A DNA stretch of 64,000 nucleotides from Sphingobium sp. JS3065 (GTDB lineage Bacteria > Pseudomonadota > Alphaproteobacteria > Sphingomonadales > Sphingomonadaceae), in contig NZ_CP102664.1 in the NCBI RefSeq assembly GCF_026427355.1, positions 620,001 to 684,000 of the forward strand, given 5' to 3'. The position numbers were made by a program, and so were the translations under genes. Below, piece by piece: positions 8,466-17,498 of this stretch; positions within the stretch are counted from its first letter, which is position 1, and the number at the start of each line of letters is the position of its first letter. The notes below the pieces were generated by a model. That model searched no databases. It saw only the letters and a program-made list of their open reading frames with translations, and had not been told where the DNA came from.

Positions 8466-9668
8466 ATGGCAAAGCCGTTCAAGACACTCGACGACATGGG
8501 AGACATCACGGGCAAGGTGGTGCTGGTGCGCGAGGATCTGAACGTGCCGATGCAGGATGGCTCCGTCACGGACGACACCCGCCTGCGCGCCGCCATGCCG
8601 ACCGTGCTGGAACTGGCCGACCGGGGCGCCAAGGTGCTGATCCTGGCGCATTTCGGACGTCCCAAGGGACAGAAGAACCCGGAATTTTCGCTGTCGAAGA
8701 TCACCCGGCCGTTGACGGCGGTGCTGGGGCGCGAAGTCCAGTTCATCCCCGATTGTCAGGGTGAGGCGGCGACTGACGGCATCGCGGTGATGCGTCCGGG
8801 CGACATCGCGATCCTGGAAAACACCCGCTTCCACGCTGGCGAGGAAAAGAACGATCCCGCCCTGGTCGAGGCGATGGCGGCAATTGGCGATCTTTATGTG
8901 AACGACGCCTTCTCCGCCGCGCATCGTGCTCATGCCTCGACCGAGGGGCTGGCGCACAAGCTGCCCGCCTTTGCCGGGCGCTCGATGGAAAAGGAACTGG
9001 ACGCGCTCCAGGCCGCGCTGGGCGAGCCGGTGAAGCCGGTCGCGGCGGTCGTGGGCGGCGCGAAGGTTTCGACCAAGCTCGACGTGCTCAACAATCTGGT
9101 CGCCAAGGTCGATCATCTGATCATCGGCGGCGGCATGGCCAACACCTTCCTCTATGCCCGCGGCGTCGATATCGGCAAATCGCTGTGCGAAAAGGATCTG
9201 GCCGAGACCGCCGAAGCCATTTTCGACAAGGCCGAGGCGGCGGGCTGCACCATCCATCTGCCCTATGATGTGGTGGTGTCGAAGGAATTCGCCGCCAATC
9301 CGCCGTCGCTGCGCATCTGCAACGTCCATGAGGTGGCCGAGGATGAGATGATCCTCGACGTCGGCCCGGCGGCTGTCGAAGCGCTGGGCGATGCGCTGAA
9401 GAACTGCCGGACCCTGGTGTGGAACGGGCCGCTCGGCGCGTTCGAGATCGCGCCCTTCGACAAGGCGACCGTGGCGCTGGCGAAGACGGCGGCGGCGCTC
9501 ACCAAGGAAGGCGGCCTGACCTCCGTCGCGGGTGGCGGCGATACCGTCGCGGCGCTCAACCATGCGGGCGTGGCGGGCGATTTCACCTTCGTTTCCACCG
9601 CTGGCGGGGCTTTCCTGGAGTGGATGGAAGGCAAGGAACTGCCCGGCGTGAAGGCGCTGATGGCCTGA
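8466..9668 (+). CDS. pgk: Phosphoglycerate kinase
   Basis: A 400-residue glycolytic kinase that transfers phosphate from 1,3-bisphosphoglycerate to ADP. The N-terminal substrate domain has [14 protein letters not shown] and LAHFGRPKG, the hinge region has [13 protein letters not shown], and the C-terminal nucleotide domain has [19 protein letters not shown] and [11 protein letters not shown]. Length is normal for the family. GGGAG lies seven bases before the ATG. It follows gap after a terminator and precedes the aldolase. Confidence 0.98.
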   Translation: MAKPFKTLDDMGDITGKVVLVREDLNVPMQDGSVTDDTRLRAAMPTVLELADRGAKVLILAHFGRPKGQKNPEFSLSKITRPLTAVLGREVQFIPDCQGEAATDGIAVMRPGDIAILENTRFHAGEEKNDPALVEAMAAIGDLYVNDAFSAAHRAHASTEGLAHKLPAFAGRSMEKELDALQAALGEPVKPVAAVVGGAKVSTKLDVLNNLVAKVDHLIIGGGMANTFLYARGVDIGKSLCEKDLAETAEAIFDKAEAAGCTIHLPYDVVVSKEFAANPPSLRICNVHEVAEDEMILDVGPAAVEALGDALKNCRTLVWNGPLGAFEIAPFDKATVALAKTAAALTKEGGLTSVAGGGDTVAALNHAGVAGDFTFVSTAGGAFLEWMEGKELPGVKALMA

Positions 9669-9790
9669 TTCATCGTGGGGTGCGCCTTGGAGAGTGGCGC
9701 GCCCCGCTCGACCGTGGACGCCGTGCGCGGCGTCCCTCCCATAGACGTGCTGCCGGGAGGGCGGCGCATCCAACGAAGAGGTATGTGCAG
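9669..9790 (+). other. pgk-aldolase spacer with a GC hairpin
   Basis: A 122-base spacer. GGGGTGCGCC near 9676 can pair with GGCGCGCCCC near 9698 with small bulges, but no T-run follows, so it is at best a weak terminator or a processing/pausing hairpin. GAAGAGG at 9774-9780 is the likely ribosome site of the aldolase. Confidence 0.4.
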
Positions 9791-10687
9791 ATGCAGTTCG
9801 AGGACATGAAGGCGAAGATCGAGAGCGGCAACGGCTTCATCGCGGCGCTCGACCAGAGCGGCGGTTCGACGCCCAAGGCGCTGAAGGGCTATGGCATCGA
9901 GGAAGACGCCTGGACCAGCGAAGAGGAGATGTTCGGCCTGATCCACGCCATGCGCAGCCGCATCATCACTTCGCCGGTCTTTTCGGGCGAGAAGGTGCTG
10001 GGCGCGATCCTGTTCGAACGGACCATGGACGGCGAAGCGGGCGGCAAGCCGGTGCCGCAGGCGCTGATCGAGCGCGGCGTGGTGCCCTTCATCAAGATCG
10101 ACAAGGGTCTGGAAGACGAAGCGAACGGCGTGCAGTTGATGAAGCCCAATCCGGGTCTCGACACGCTGCTGCACCGCGCCAAGGCGCTGGGCGTGTTCGG
10201 CACCAAGGAGCGTTCGGTGATCAACCTCGCCAACCGCGAGGGCATCGCCGCTGTCGTGAAGCAGCAGTTCGAGGTCGGGCAGCAGGTGCTGGCCGCCGGT
10301 CTGGTTCCGATCATCGAGCCGGAAGTGAACATCAAGAGCCCCGAACGCGCCGAGGCCGACCAGATCCTGCTGGAGGAAATCCTCAAGAATCTCGACGCTC
10401 TGCCGGGCGACGACAAGGTGATGTTGAAGCTGTCGCTGCCGGTCAAGGCGGGCCTGTTCGACCCGCTGGTCGACCATCCCCGCGTGCTGCGCGTCGTGGC
10501 GCTGTCGGGCGGGTTCTCGCGTTCCGAAGCCTGTGTCGAACTGGCGAAGAATCGCGGCATCATCGCCAGCTTCAGCCGCGCGCTGCTGAACGACCTGCGT
10601 CACCAGATGAGCGACGAAGAGTTCAACGCCTCGCTGGGCGAAGCCATCGACGAAATCCACCGCGCCTCGACCAAGAAGGCGGCCTGA
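9791..10687 (+). CDS. Fructose-bisphosphate aldolase, class I
   Basis: A 298-residue enzyme that splits or forms fructose 1,6-bisphosphate through a Schiff-base lysine and needs no metal. It matches the bacterial class I family: the N-terminus has FIAALDQSGGSTPKAL, the centre IEPEVNIKS, and VMLKLSLPVKAGLFD probably carries the active-site lysine. The ATG at 9791 has GAAGAGG ten bases upstream; an in-frame GTG at 9785 would add two residues. It completes a block from pentose phosphates to hexose phosphates. No class II aldolase gene is visible in the window. Confidence 0.95.
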   Translation: MQFEDMKAKIESGNGFIAALDQSGGSTPKALKGYGIEEDAWTSEEEMFGLIHAMRSRIITSPVFSGEKVLGAILFERTMDGEAGGKPVPQALIERGVVPFIKIDKGLEDEANGVQLMKPNPGLDTLLHRAKALGVFGTKERSVINLANREGIAAVVKQQFEVGQQVLAAGLVPIIEPEVNIKSPERAEADQILLEEILKNLDALPGDDKVMLKLSLPVKAGLFDPLVDHPRVLRVVALSGGFSRSEACVELAKNRGIIASFSRALLNDLRHQMSDEEFNASLGEAIDEIHRASTKKAA

Positions 10688-10698
10688 TCGGATAAAAG

Positions 10699-10724
10699 GC
10701 CGCCGGGGTTCAGGCTCCGGCGGC
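10699..10724. terminator. Hairpin shared by the convergent aldolase and DUF72 genes
   Basis: GCCGCCGG (10699-10706) pairs with CCGGCGGC (10717-10724). On the minus strand it is followed by CTTTT, as expected of an intrinsic terminator for the DUF72 gene, whose stop codon lies in the loop. On the plus strand the trailing bases are TTCCTT, a weaker T-run, so it may act in both directions. Confidence 0.7.
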
Positions 10725-11429
10725 TTCCTTCAAGATGCGCGCATCCGCGATGGCCCGCGCATCATAATCATTGTTGAAATAGGCCCAGACGGTCCGACCC
10801 TCGCGGCTCTGCGCCTTCATCCATTCGGCCCAGTCCTCCAGCCTCCTGCGCGAATAGCCGCCGCGATATTTGCCCTTCGTGCCGTGGAACCGGACATAGG
10901 CGGTGGAGCCGACGGCCAGCCTGGGGCTGACCGATCCGGGCATGTCATGCACGCAAAAGGCGGCGCCGTGGCGCTCCAGCAGCGCGTAGGTCTCATCCCC
11001 ATACCAGCTTGGATGGCGGAATTCGAAGACCGGAACCGGATGGCGCGGCGCAATGCGCAGGAAAGCCTCCAGCCTTGGCAGGGCCAGGCTGAAATGCGGC
11101 GGCAATTGATAGAGGATCGGCCCCAGCGTGGCGCCGAAATGCGCGAAGGACGCCATCATCCTTTCCAACGGCTCCTCGCAGTCCTTGAGCCTCTTCATCT
11201 GCGTCAGATAGCGGTTGGCCTTGGCCGCATAGCAAAAGCCTTTCGGTGCCTGCTCGCGCCATTTGTCGACGGTTTCCGGCTTGGGCAGGCGATAGAAGCT
11301 GTTGTTGATCTCCACCGTGTCGAATTGTTCGGCATAGAAGGCGAACCAGTTTTTCGCCGCCATCTTCTCCGGGTAGAAGCGCCCGCGCCAATCCCGGTAA
11401 TTCCATCCTGAGCAACCGATCCTGATCAT
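10710..11429 (-). CDS. DUF72 family protein
   Basis: A 239-residue TIM-barrel-like protein of the DUF72 (YecE) family. The N-terminal signature IRIGCSGWNYRDWRGRFYP and the conserved YAEQFDTVEINNSFY segment are clear; GPILYQLPP and EFRHPSWY follow, and AYVRFHG is near the end. Biochemical function in the family is not established. It is convergent with the aldolase gene and shares a hairpin with it. Its start region is back to back with thiE, 74 bases away, which suggests divergent promoters there. Confidence 0.93.
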   Translation of the reverse strand: MIRIGCSGWNYRDWRGRFYPEKMAAKNWFAFYAEQFDTVEINNSFYRLPKPETVDKWREQAPKGFCYAAKANRYLTQMKRLKDCEEPLERMMASFAHFGATLGPILYQLPPHFSLALPRLEAFLRIAPRHPVPVFEFRHPSWYGDETYALLERHGAAFCVHDMPGSVSPRLAVGSTAYVRFHGTKGKYRGGYSRRRLEDWAEWMKAQSREGRTVWAYFNNDYDARAIADARILKEAAGA

Positions 11430-11503
11430 GGGGAAGGAACGTCGGCGTAGCGGGATAGGCTCCCCTCTTTTCCAATCGGCCCAAAAGCGGCTAAGGCGAG
11501 CGC

Positions 11504-12196
11504 ATGATCGATTTCACAGATGAAGAACTGACCCTCGACCCGAATTTCGCTGATCGCTTCGAGCAGGGCTTTCGCCCCGCCTGTCAGCTTTATCTGATCT
11601 CGCCCCCCGCGATCGGAGCGGACTTTGCCGATAGCCTGGCCGCCGCCTTCGACGGGGGCGGCGTGGCGGCATTCCAGTTGCGGTTGAAGGGCCTGGACGA
11701 AGACGCCATCGCCCGCGCCGCCGATCCGTTGCAAAAACTCTGCGCCGAACGGGACGTCGCCTTCATCGTCAACGACAGCATGACGCTGGCCAAGCGGTTG
11801 GGCGCGGATGGCGTGCATCTGGGGCAGGGCGACGGCGATCCGCGAGAGGCTCGCAAGCTGCTCGGCCCTTCGGTGCAGATCGGCGTCACCTGCCATGACA
11901 GCCGCCATCTGGCGATGGAAGCGGGCGAGGCGGGGGCGGACTATGTCGCTTTCGGGGCCTTTTACCCGACGACCACCAAGGAAACCCACTATAGGCCAGA
12001 TCCGTCGATCCTGGGCTGGTGGACCGCGCTGTTCGAACTGCCCTGCGTCGCCATAGGCGGGATCACGGCAGACAATGCCGCGCCGCTGATAAAGGCGGGG
12101 GCGGACTTTCTGGCCGTAAGTGGCGCGGTGTGGAACCATCCGGAGGGACCGCGTGCCGGGGTGGCTGCCTTTGAGGGACTATTGGGGCGGAAATAA
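11504..12196 (+). CDS. thiE: Thiamine phosphate synthase
   Basis: A 230-residue TIM-barrel enzyme that joins the thiazole and pyrimidine pyrophosphate moieties into thiamine phosphate. Visible family segments are [46 protein letters not shown] and the phosphate-binding [10 protein letters not shown]. An N-terminal extension of about 25 residues precedes the barrel, longer than in E. coli ThiE. The upstream 74 bases do not look like a TPP riboswitch. No other thi genes are nearby. Confidence 0.93.
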   Translation: MIDFTDEELTLDPNFADRFEQGFRPACQLYLISPPAIGADFADSLAAAFDGGGVAAFQLRLKGLDEDAIARAADPLQKLCAERDVAFIVNDSMTLAKRLGADGVHLGQGDGDPREARKLLGPSVQIGVTCHDSRHLAMEAGEAGADYVAFGAFYPTTTKETHYRPDPSILGWWTALFELPCVAIGGITADNAAPLIKAGADFLAVSGAVWNHPEGPRAGVAAFEGLLGRK

Positions 12197-12251
12197 AGGC
12201 AGCTTTCCCGTATCTGGCGCGTTTCTCCCCCATAATCGGGAGAGTATCGCC

Positions 12252-13352
12252 TTGAAAAACCATGCCCTGATCCTGTCGCTGCTATGCGCGGCCTGCAACA
12301 TGACCGTGACGGAGGCGGATGAAAGCGCCCAGTCGAATGCGGCTTCCGGTCAGGCGAAGGAGACTTCGTCCCGGCCCGCCGCTCCGGCTGCCGATCCCTA
12401 TGCCTTCGTCATCGTGCCGGAACCGGCGGGCGCGCCCGCGCGGGCGGAGGCAATGCTTCAGGCGCAGGTGGCGCTGGATCGCGCGGGCTTTTCGCCGGGC
12501 GTGCTGGATGGAAAGGAGGGCATGTCCTTCACGACAGCGCTCAAGGGCTTTCAGGAGGCCAGGGGACTGCCGACCACCGGGCAATATGATGCGGCGACGG
12601 CCAAGGCGCTGTTGGGCGACCGGCCGCAGCCCGCGACATGGCTGGTGAAGATTCCGGCCGGGTTCGCCAACGGACCGTTCTTCGCGATTCCCAAGGATTT
12701 GAACGATCAGGCGAAGCTGCCCGCGCTGGGCTATCGCAATCTGCTGGAGAAGCTGGCCGAACGGTTCCACACCAGGCCGGAGGCGCTGGTGGCGCTCAAT
12801 GCGCCGAACACGAAGGTCGGCGCGGGCGCCATCATCCGCGTGCCCGCCATCGCCAACCAGCCGGTGGCGCGGATCGAAGGGGACGAGCGGGGCTGGGGCG
12901 CAATGCTCGCCAGTCTGGGCGTCGCCAAGGACCAGCCGCAGGCCGATCATATCGTCGTCGACAAATCGGACGGGGTGGTGAGGGCCTATGATGCGAATAA
13001 TCGGCTGATCGCGCAGTTCCCCGCCACCATGGGGTCGCAACATGATCCTCTGCCGATCGGAACCTGGAAAATCAATGGGTTGAGCCGAAATCCTGATTTT
13101 CATTATAATCCCGATCTGTTCTGGGATGCGTCCTCCAGCGATCAGAAGGCGGTGCTGAAGCCCGGACCCAACGGACCTGTCGGCGTAGTGTGGATCGACC
13201 TTTCCAAACCGCATTACGGCATTCACGGCACGCCGGAGCCGCAGACCATCGGGCGAACGGAAAGCCATGGCTGCATTCGCCTCACCAATTGGGATGCGGC
13301 TCGGCTGGCGCAGATGGTGCAGTCCGGCGTGAAGGCGGTGTTTCAGGCATGA
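12252..13352 (+). CDS. L,D-transpeptidase (YkuD domain) lipoprotein with peptidoglycan-binding domain
   Basis: A protein of about 366 residues that probably makes or edits 3-3 cross-links in peptidoglycan from the outer face of the inner membrane. The start is a TTG at 12252 with GGGAGAG seven bases upstream; this yields a short hydrophobic signal ending in LLCAAC, so Cys15 is likely lipidated. A peptidoglycan-binding domain lies at about residues 70-125 (AQVALDRAGFSPG, LPTTGQYD), a LysM-like stretch at about 155-200, and the YkuD domain at about 235-365 with IHGTPEP and the catalytic SHGCIR (C341). Its stop overlaps the start of the M23 gene. Confidence 0.9.
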   Translation: MKNHALILSLLCAACNMTVTEADESAQSNAASGQAKETSSRPAAPAADPYAFVIVPEPAGAPARAEAMLQAQVALDRAGFSPGVLDGKEGMSFTTALKGFQEARGLPTTGQYDAATAKALLGDRPQPATWLVKIPAGFANGPFFAIPKDLNDQAKLPALGYRNLLEKLAERFHTRPEALVALNAPNTKVGAGAIIRVPAIANQPVARIEGDERGWGAMLASLGVAKDQPQADHIVVDKSDGVVRAYDANNRLIAQFPATMGSQHDPLPIGTWKINGLSRNPDFHYNPDLFWDASSSDQKAVLKPGPNGPVGVVWIDLSKPHYGIHGTPEPQTIGRTESHGCIRLTNWDAARLAQMVQSGVKAVFQA

Positions 13353-13918
13353 GGGCGCGCGGTTGGGCCGGGATCGGCCTGGCTGTCCTGCTTGGCGCCG
13401 CTTTTCTGAAGTTCTGCGTGCGGATCGTCCCTGCGGACGCACCGGGTCCGCTGGGGTCTTCGCAGCCCGCAGCGGCGGATGCGGGGCCGCTGCTGATCCC
13501 GGTGGCGGGCGTGCCTCCCACCGCGCTCAGCGACACTTTCACCCAGGCGCGGGCCAGCGGGGCGAGACCGCATGACGCGATCGACATCATGGCGGCGCGG
13601 GGCAGGGCCGTGCTGGCGGCGGCGGACGGGCGGATCGAAAAGCTGCTCTGGAGCGAGGAAGGCGGGCGGACCGTCTATCAGCGGTCCCCGGACCAGCGCA
13701 GAATCTATTATTATGCGCATCTGGACGGCTATGCGCCGGGGCTGGCCGAGGGGCAGGCGGTGCGGCGCGGCCAGCGGATCGCAAGCGTCGGCAGCACCGG
13801 CAATGCCGATCCGGCGGCGCCCCATCTGCACTTCGCGGTGCATGAGATGGCGCCGGGCGAAGCCTGGCATGGCGGACGACCGGTCAATCCCTACCCCCTG
13901 CTGGCGAAGCCGCGATAG
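13349..13918 (+). CDS. M23 family (LytM) peptidase
   Basis: A 189-residue protein with an N-terminal membrane anchor or signal (GIGLAVLLGAAFLKF) and a C-terminal LytM domain. The zinc-binding pattern is complete: H75 and D79 in RPHDAIDI, and H159/H161 in PHLHF. It should therefore be an active peptidoglycan endopeptidase or a close relative. The ATG overlaps the TGA of the L,D-transpeptidase gene (ATGA), so the two are coupled and likely act together on the cell wall. A GC hairpin followed by TCTTTT lies downstream near 13962-13987 and may terminate the unit. Confidence 0.9.
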   Translation: MRARGWAGIGLAVLLGAAFLKFCVRIVPADAPGPLGSSQPAAADAGPLLIPVAGVPPTALSDTFTQARASGARPHDAIDIMAARGRAVLAAADGRIEKLLWSEEGGRTVYQRSPDQRRIYYYAHLDGYAPGLAEGQAVRRGQRIASVGSTGNADPAAPHLHFAVHEMAPGEAWHGGRPVNPYPLLAKPR

Positions 13919-14018
13919 TCGGCCCCCTCTTGCCCTTCGGCCCATCCCGATGTAAGGGCGCGGCCAGCCTCCAGAGGCCGGCTCTTTTCACCTTCAGACA
14001 TATAGGCAGGCTCTTCCC

Positions 14019-14582
14019 ATGAAGATCAGCGGCGTCGAGATTCGTCCCGGCAACAACATCGAATATGACGGCAGCCTGTGGCGCGCCGTGAAGATCCAGC
14101 ACACGCAGCCCGGCAAGGGCGGCGCCTATATGCAGGTGGAACTCAAGAATCTGATCGACGGACGCAAGAACAATGTCCGTTTCCGTTCGGCCGAAACGGT
14201 CGAGCGCATCCGCCTCGACACCAAGGATTTCCAGTATCTCTATGCGGAGGGCGACATGCTCGTCTTCATGGACACGGAAACCTATGAGCAGATCAACCTG
14301 CCCCTGGACCTGATCGGCGATGCCGCCGCCTTCCTGCAGGACGGCATGATGGTCATCCTGGAAATGTATGAAGAGCGCCCGATCAGCGTGCAGCTCCCTG
14401 AAACCATCGAGGCGACGGTCGTGGAGGCCGACGCCGTGGTGAAGGGCCAGACCGCCTCGGCCAGCTACAAGCCCGCCATCCTCGACAATGGCGTCCGCGT
14501 CATGGTGCCGCCGCATATCGTCACCGGCACGCGCATCGTCGTCGATGTGTATGAGCGCGAATATGTGAAACGCGCGGACTAA
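14019..14582 (+). CDS. efp: Translation elongation factor P
   Basis: A 187-residue factor that helps ribosomes make peptide bonds at proline runs. The KOW-like N-terminal domain starts with [14 protein letters not shown]; the tip loop PGKGGAYMQ carries K33, the position that is modified in many bacteria. The two OB domains follow, ending in [20 protein letters not shown]. Length is normal. No modification gene (epmA/epmB or earP) is visible nearby. It stands alone between the M23 gene and a repeat element. Confidence 0.97.
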   Translation: MKISGVEIRPGNNIEYDGSLWRAVKIQHTQPGKGGAYMQVELKNLIDGRKNNVRFRSAETVERIRLDTKDFQYLYAEGDMLVFMDTETYEQINLPLDLIGDAAAFLQDGMMVILEMYEERPISVQLPETIEATVVEADAVVKGQTASASYKPAILDNGVRVMVPPHIVTGTRIVVDVYEREYVKRAD

Positions 14583-14590
14583 AGACAAAA

Positions 14591-14722
14591 ATCACCCCTC
14601 CCTCCCAGGGAGGGGAAGGGGGTGGGTGGCGAGCGTCAGCGAGCTTCCTGCCCTTTCCTTTTCAAGAACGCCGCTTGTGCGGCGACCCACCCCCAGCCCC
14701 TCCCTTGAAAGGGAGGGGGGAG
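14591..14722. repeat. GC-rich palindromic repeat between efp and the monophosphatase gene
   Basis: Both ends are CCTCCC/GGGAGG inverted repeats: CCCTCCCAGGGAGGGG at the left and CCCTCCCTTGAAAGGGAGGG-like sequence at the right, with GTGGGTGGCGAGCG and CGGCGACCCACCCC also able to pair across the element. The whole can fold into one long cruciform. Similar words occur at the very start of the window inside a reading frame. Confidence 0.72.
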
Positions 14723-14726
14723 AAAA

Positions 14727-15545
14727 ATGGCAATGGTTTCCCATTCAGGCCTTCTGACCGTCATGGAACGCGCCGCGCGCAAGGCTGGCTCCAAGCTGCG
14801 CCGCGACTTCGGCGAGGTCGAGCATCTCCAGGTGTCCCGCAAGGGGCCGGCGGACTTCGTGACCAAGGCCGATCAGCAGGCTGAAAAGACCCTGGTCGAG
14901 GAATTGCAGAAGGCCCGGCCCGACTGGGGCTTCCTGTTGGAAGAGGGCGGCGAGATCGCGGGCGATCCGAACAAGCCGCGCTGGATCATCGATCCGCTGG
15001 ACGGCACCACCAACTTCCTCCACGGCATCCCGCATTTCGCGATCTCCATCGCCGTCGAGGAGCCGCTTTTCGGCGGCAAGCGGGAAGTCACGACGGGCCT
15101 CATCTACCAGCCAGTCACCGACGAAAGCTATTGGGCGGAAAAGAGCCGGGGCGCATGGCGGCATGACCAGCGGTTGCGCGTGTCGGCGCGGCGCGACCTG
15201 GGCGAATGCCTGATCGCCACCGGCATTCCTTTCATGGGCCATGGCGATTTCGCGCAGTGGACGCGCATCTTCGGCGCCGTCGGGCCTTCGGTGGCGGGCA
15301 TCCGCCGCTTCGGCGCGGCCTCTCTGGACCTCGCCCATGTCGCCTCCGGCCGTTATGACGGCTTTTGGGAGAGCGGCCTCCAGCCGTGGGACGTGGCGGC
15401 GGGGTTGCTCATGGTGCGGGAGGCGGGCGGTTTCGTGTCGGACTTCCGCGGAGGGGATCAGGCGATCGAGCGCAAGGAAGTCATAGCGGGCAATGACGCC
15501 ATCCACAGCAAATTGCATAAGTTGGTGGCGGGAGCGCTGCGCTGA
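14727..15545 (+). CDS. suhB: Inositol-1-monophosphatase family protein
   Basis: A 272-residue Mg-dependent sugar-phosphate phosphatase. The three metal-site segments are all present: E in LLEEGGEI, IIDPLDGTTNFLHG, and the C-terminal QPWDVAAGLLM. Bacterial members hydrolyse inositol 1-phosphate and related sugar phosphates, and some (SuhB) also join rRNA antitermination complexes; which role holds here is not decidable from sequence. It begins right after a repeat element; GGGAGGGGGGAG before the ATG may serve as the ribosome site and is supplied by that element. Confidence 0.92.
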   Translation: MAMVSHSGLLTVMERAARKAGSKLRRDFGEVEHLQVSRKGPADFVTKADQQAEKTLVEELQKARPDWGFLLEEGGEIAGDPNKPRWIIDPLDGTTNFLHGIPHFAISIAVEEPLFGGKREVTTGLIYQPVTDESYWAEKSRGAWRHDQRLRVSARRDLGECLIATGIPFMGHGDFAQWTRIFGAVGPSVAGIRRFGAASLDLAHVASGRYDGFWESGLQPWDVAAGLLMVREAGGFVSDFRGGDQAIERKEVIAGNDAIHSKLHKLVAGALR

Positions 15546-15674
15546 CGGCGTGCCTCCGGCGGCGTGAACGGCTTGTCGCATTGTTGCGAATCATTCTCAT
15601 GCCTCCGGGCCTTGCTTCGCATATGCGGCAGGCCTAAAGCGCGCCCGTAAGTCAAATTCGCCCAGGGGATTCCG

Positions 15675-16049
15675 TTGGTCGATCTAGCCCAATATCTGCC
15701 GATCCTGCTCTTTCTCGGGATCGCCATCCTGCTTTCGAGCGCATTCGTGTTCCTGCCGATGCTGGTGGGCCGCCTGACCGGCGCGCATCAGCCCGACCCG
15801 GCCAAGCTGTCGGAATATGAATGCGGCTTCCCGGCCTTCGAGGAACCGCGCAGCCAGTTCGACGTGCGTTTCTACCTCGTCGCGATCCTGTTCATCATCT
15901 TCGATCTGGAAGCGGCGTTCCTCTTTCCCTGGGCGGTCAGCCTCGACCAGATCGGCTGGGCCGGCTGGGCGACGATGATGATCTTCATAGCGGAGCTTGT
16001 GCTTGGCCTCGTCTATGCGTGGAAGAAGGGAGCACTCGATTGGGAGTAG
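15675..16049 (+). CDS. nuoA: NADH-quinone oxidoreductase subunit A
   Basis: First gene of a complete 14-gene complex I operon. NuoA is a small membrane subunit (124 residues, three helices) at the junction of the peripheral and membrane arms. Conserved loop [20 protein letters not shown] and the helix [17 protein letters not shown] are present; these form the ND3-like loop near the quinone site. The start is TTG at 15675 with AGGGG seven bases upstream. The operon promoter should be in 15546-15674. Confidence 0.97.
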   Translation: MVDLAQYLPILLFLGIAILLSSAFVFLPMLVGRLTGAHQPDPAKLSEYECGFPAFEEPRSQFDVRFYLVAILFIIFDLEAAFLFPWAVSLDQIGWAGWATMMIFIAELVLGLVYAWKKGALDWE

Positions 16050-16594
16050 AACTTGAGCGGCCCGCGCCCGGCACCTTGCTGCCCGCCGGAACCCAGCCCG
16101 ACCAGGATTTCTTCAACGCGCTGAACGGCGAAGTGAGCGACAAGGGCTTTCTGGTCACTTCGACCGAGGAGCTGTTCCAGTGGGCGCGCACCGGATCGCT
16201 GTGGTGGATGACCTTCGGCCTCGCTTGCTGCGCGGTGGAGATGATCCACGTCAACATGCCGCGTTACGACATGGAGCGTTTCGGCGCTGCGCCGCGCGCG
16301 TCCCCGCGCCAGTCGGACGTGATGATCGTGGCGGGCACGCTGTGCAACAAGATGGCTCCGGCGTTGCGCAAGGTTTACGACCAGATGTCCAATCCGAAAT
16401 ATGTGATTTCGATGGGAAGCTGCGCGAACGGCGGGGGCTATTATCACTACAGCTATTCGGTAGTGCGCGGCTGCGACCGGATCGTGCCGGTCGACATCTA
16501 TGTGCCGGGTTGCCCGCCGACCGCCGAAGCCTTGCTCTATGGCGTCATGCAGTTGCAGCGGAAGATCCGCCGGATCGGGACGGTTGAACGGTGA
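16040..16594 (+). CDS. nuoB: NADH-quinone oxidoreductase subunit B
   Basis: A 184-residue subunit holding the N2 iron-sulfur cluster next to the quinone site. The tandem cysteines ACCAVEM, the later [10 protein letters not shown] and VPGCPPT supply the four ligands. The likely start is a TTG at 16040, inside the end of nuoA, with AAGGGAG eight bases upstream; the overlap of 10 bases suggests coupled translation. It is followed by a repeat element of about 100 bases before nuoC. Confidence 0.97.
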   Translation: MGVELERPAPGTLLPAGTQPDQDFFNALNGEVSDKGFLVTSTEELFQWARTGSLWWMTFGLACCAVEMIHVNMPRYDMERFGAAPRASPRQSDVMIVAGTLCNKMAPALRKVYDQMSNPKYVISMGSCANGGGYYHYSYSVVRGCDRIVPVDIYVPGCPPTAEALLYGVMQLQRKIRRIGTVER

Positions 16595-16613
16595 GCTGCG
16601 CTATGGATTTTTA

Positions 16614-16710
16614 CCCGTTCGCCCAGAGCTTGTCGAAGGGTTCGGCTGAGCTTGTCGAAGCTGCTTCGCTGCGCTCGGCGGGGGGCTTCGATATGCTCAG
16701 CCCGAACGGG
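16614..16710. repeat. Palindromic repeat element between nuoB and nuoC
   Basis: About 97 bases bounded by CCCGTTC (16614-16620) and GAACGGG (16704-16710). Inside are GAGCTTGTCGAAG words in one orientation and CTTCGATATGCTCAGCCCG in the other, so the whole folds into a hairpin. It is the same family as the nuoE-nuoF element and resembles widely dispersed REP-like repeats of sphingomonads. Confidence 0.85.
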
Positions 16711-16721
16711 GGTGGGAAATA

Positions 16722-17498
16722 ATGGGTCATTCTGCTCCCAAGATCGCGACCATCGACGGGATCGCGCAGGAAATCGCTGGGCTGCTGGGATCGATGCTGA
16801 TCGAAACCGTCGATCAAGCCGATGAACTCAGCTTCACCGTCGTTCGGGAAAAGCTGGCCGATGCGATGGTCCTGCTGCGGGATCGCGCGCAATATCAGCA
16901 GCTCATGGAAATCGCGGGCGTCGATTATCCGGAGCGGCCGGAGCGCTTCGAGGTCTGCTACCATCTGCTCAGCGTCACGCGGAACCATCGCGTCCGGGTG
17001 AAGGTCGCCACCGACGAGGATACGCCCGTTCCCACCGTCACGCACATCTGGCCGGTCGCCGGCTGGCTGGAGCGCGAGGTGTTCGACATGTACGGCGTCA
17101 TCTTCGAAGGTAATGCCGACCTGCGCCGCATCCTGACCGACTATGGTTTCAAGGGGCATCCGCAGCGCAAGGATTTCCCGCTGACCGGCTATGTCGAATT
17201 GCGCTATTCCGAAGAGGATAAGCGCGTGGTCTATGAGCCAGTCAAGCTGGCGCAGGACTTTCGCAGCTTCGACTTCATGTCGCCTTGGGAAGGCGCGCAA
17301 TATGTGCTGCCCGGCGATGAAAAGGCTCCGCAGGCGCCCGGTGCGCCGAGCGCCGCGCCCGCTTCGGCGCCTCCGCCCGCCGCGCCCAAGGGCGAGCCGA
17401 AGGCGGACACGCCCAAGACGACCGACAAGCCGGGCGTGAGTGGTGCAGGCGAGCCCACTGACAGCGAGGCGAATAAAAAGTCTGAGGACAAGGCCTGA
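16722..17498 (+). CDS. nuoC: NADH-quinone oxidoreductase subunit C
   Basis: A 258-residue peripheral-arm subunit, separate from NuoD as in most alphaproteobacteria. The conserved core ends in [22 protein letters not shown] and [15 protein letters not shown]. From about residue 205 it carries a low-complexity Pro/Ala/Lys tail (for example [13 protein letters not shown]) ending in charged residues, which is longer than in classical NuoC and is probably unstructured. The stop shares one base with the nuoD start (TGATG). Confidence 0.97.
   Translation: MGHSAPKIATIDGIAQEIAGLLGSMLIETVDQADELSFTVVREKLADAMVLLRDRAQYQQLMEIAGVDYPERPERFEVCYHLLSVTRNHRVRVKVATDEDTPVPTVTHIWPVAGWLEREVFDMYGVIFEGNADLRRILTDYGFKGHPQRKDFPLTGYVELRYSEEDKRVVYEPVKLAQDFRSFDFMSPWEGAQYVLPGDEKAPQAPGAPSAAPASAPPPAAPKGEPKADTPKTTDKPGVSGAGEPTDSEANKKSEDKA

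Noticed and set aside
11430..11503. TPP riboswitch before thiE
   Set aside because: The 74-base leader lacks the conserved CTGAGA and ACCTGATCTGG words and is too short.
15585..15600. Sequence resembling a Fur box before nuoA
   Set aside because: TGCGAATCATTCTCA-like words fit only loosely, the mirror half is poor and an iron regulator of nuo would be unusual here.
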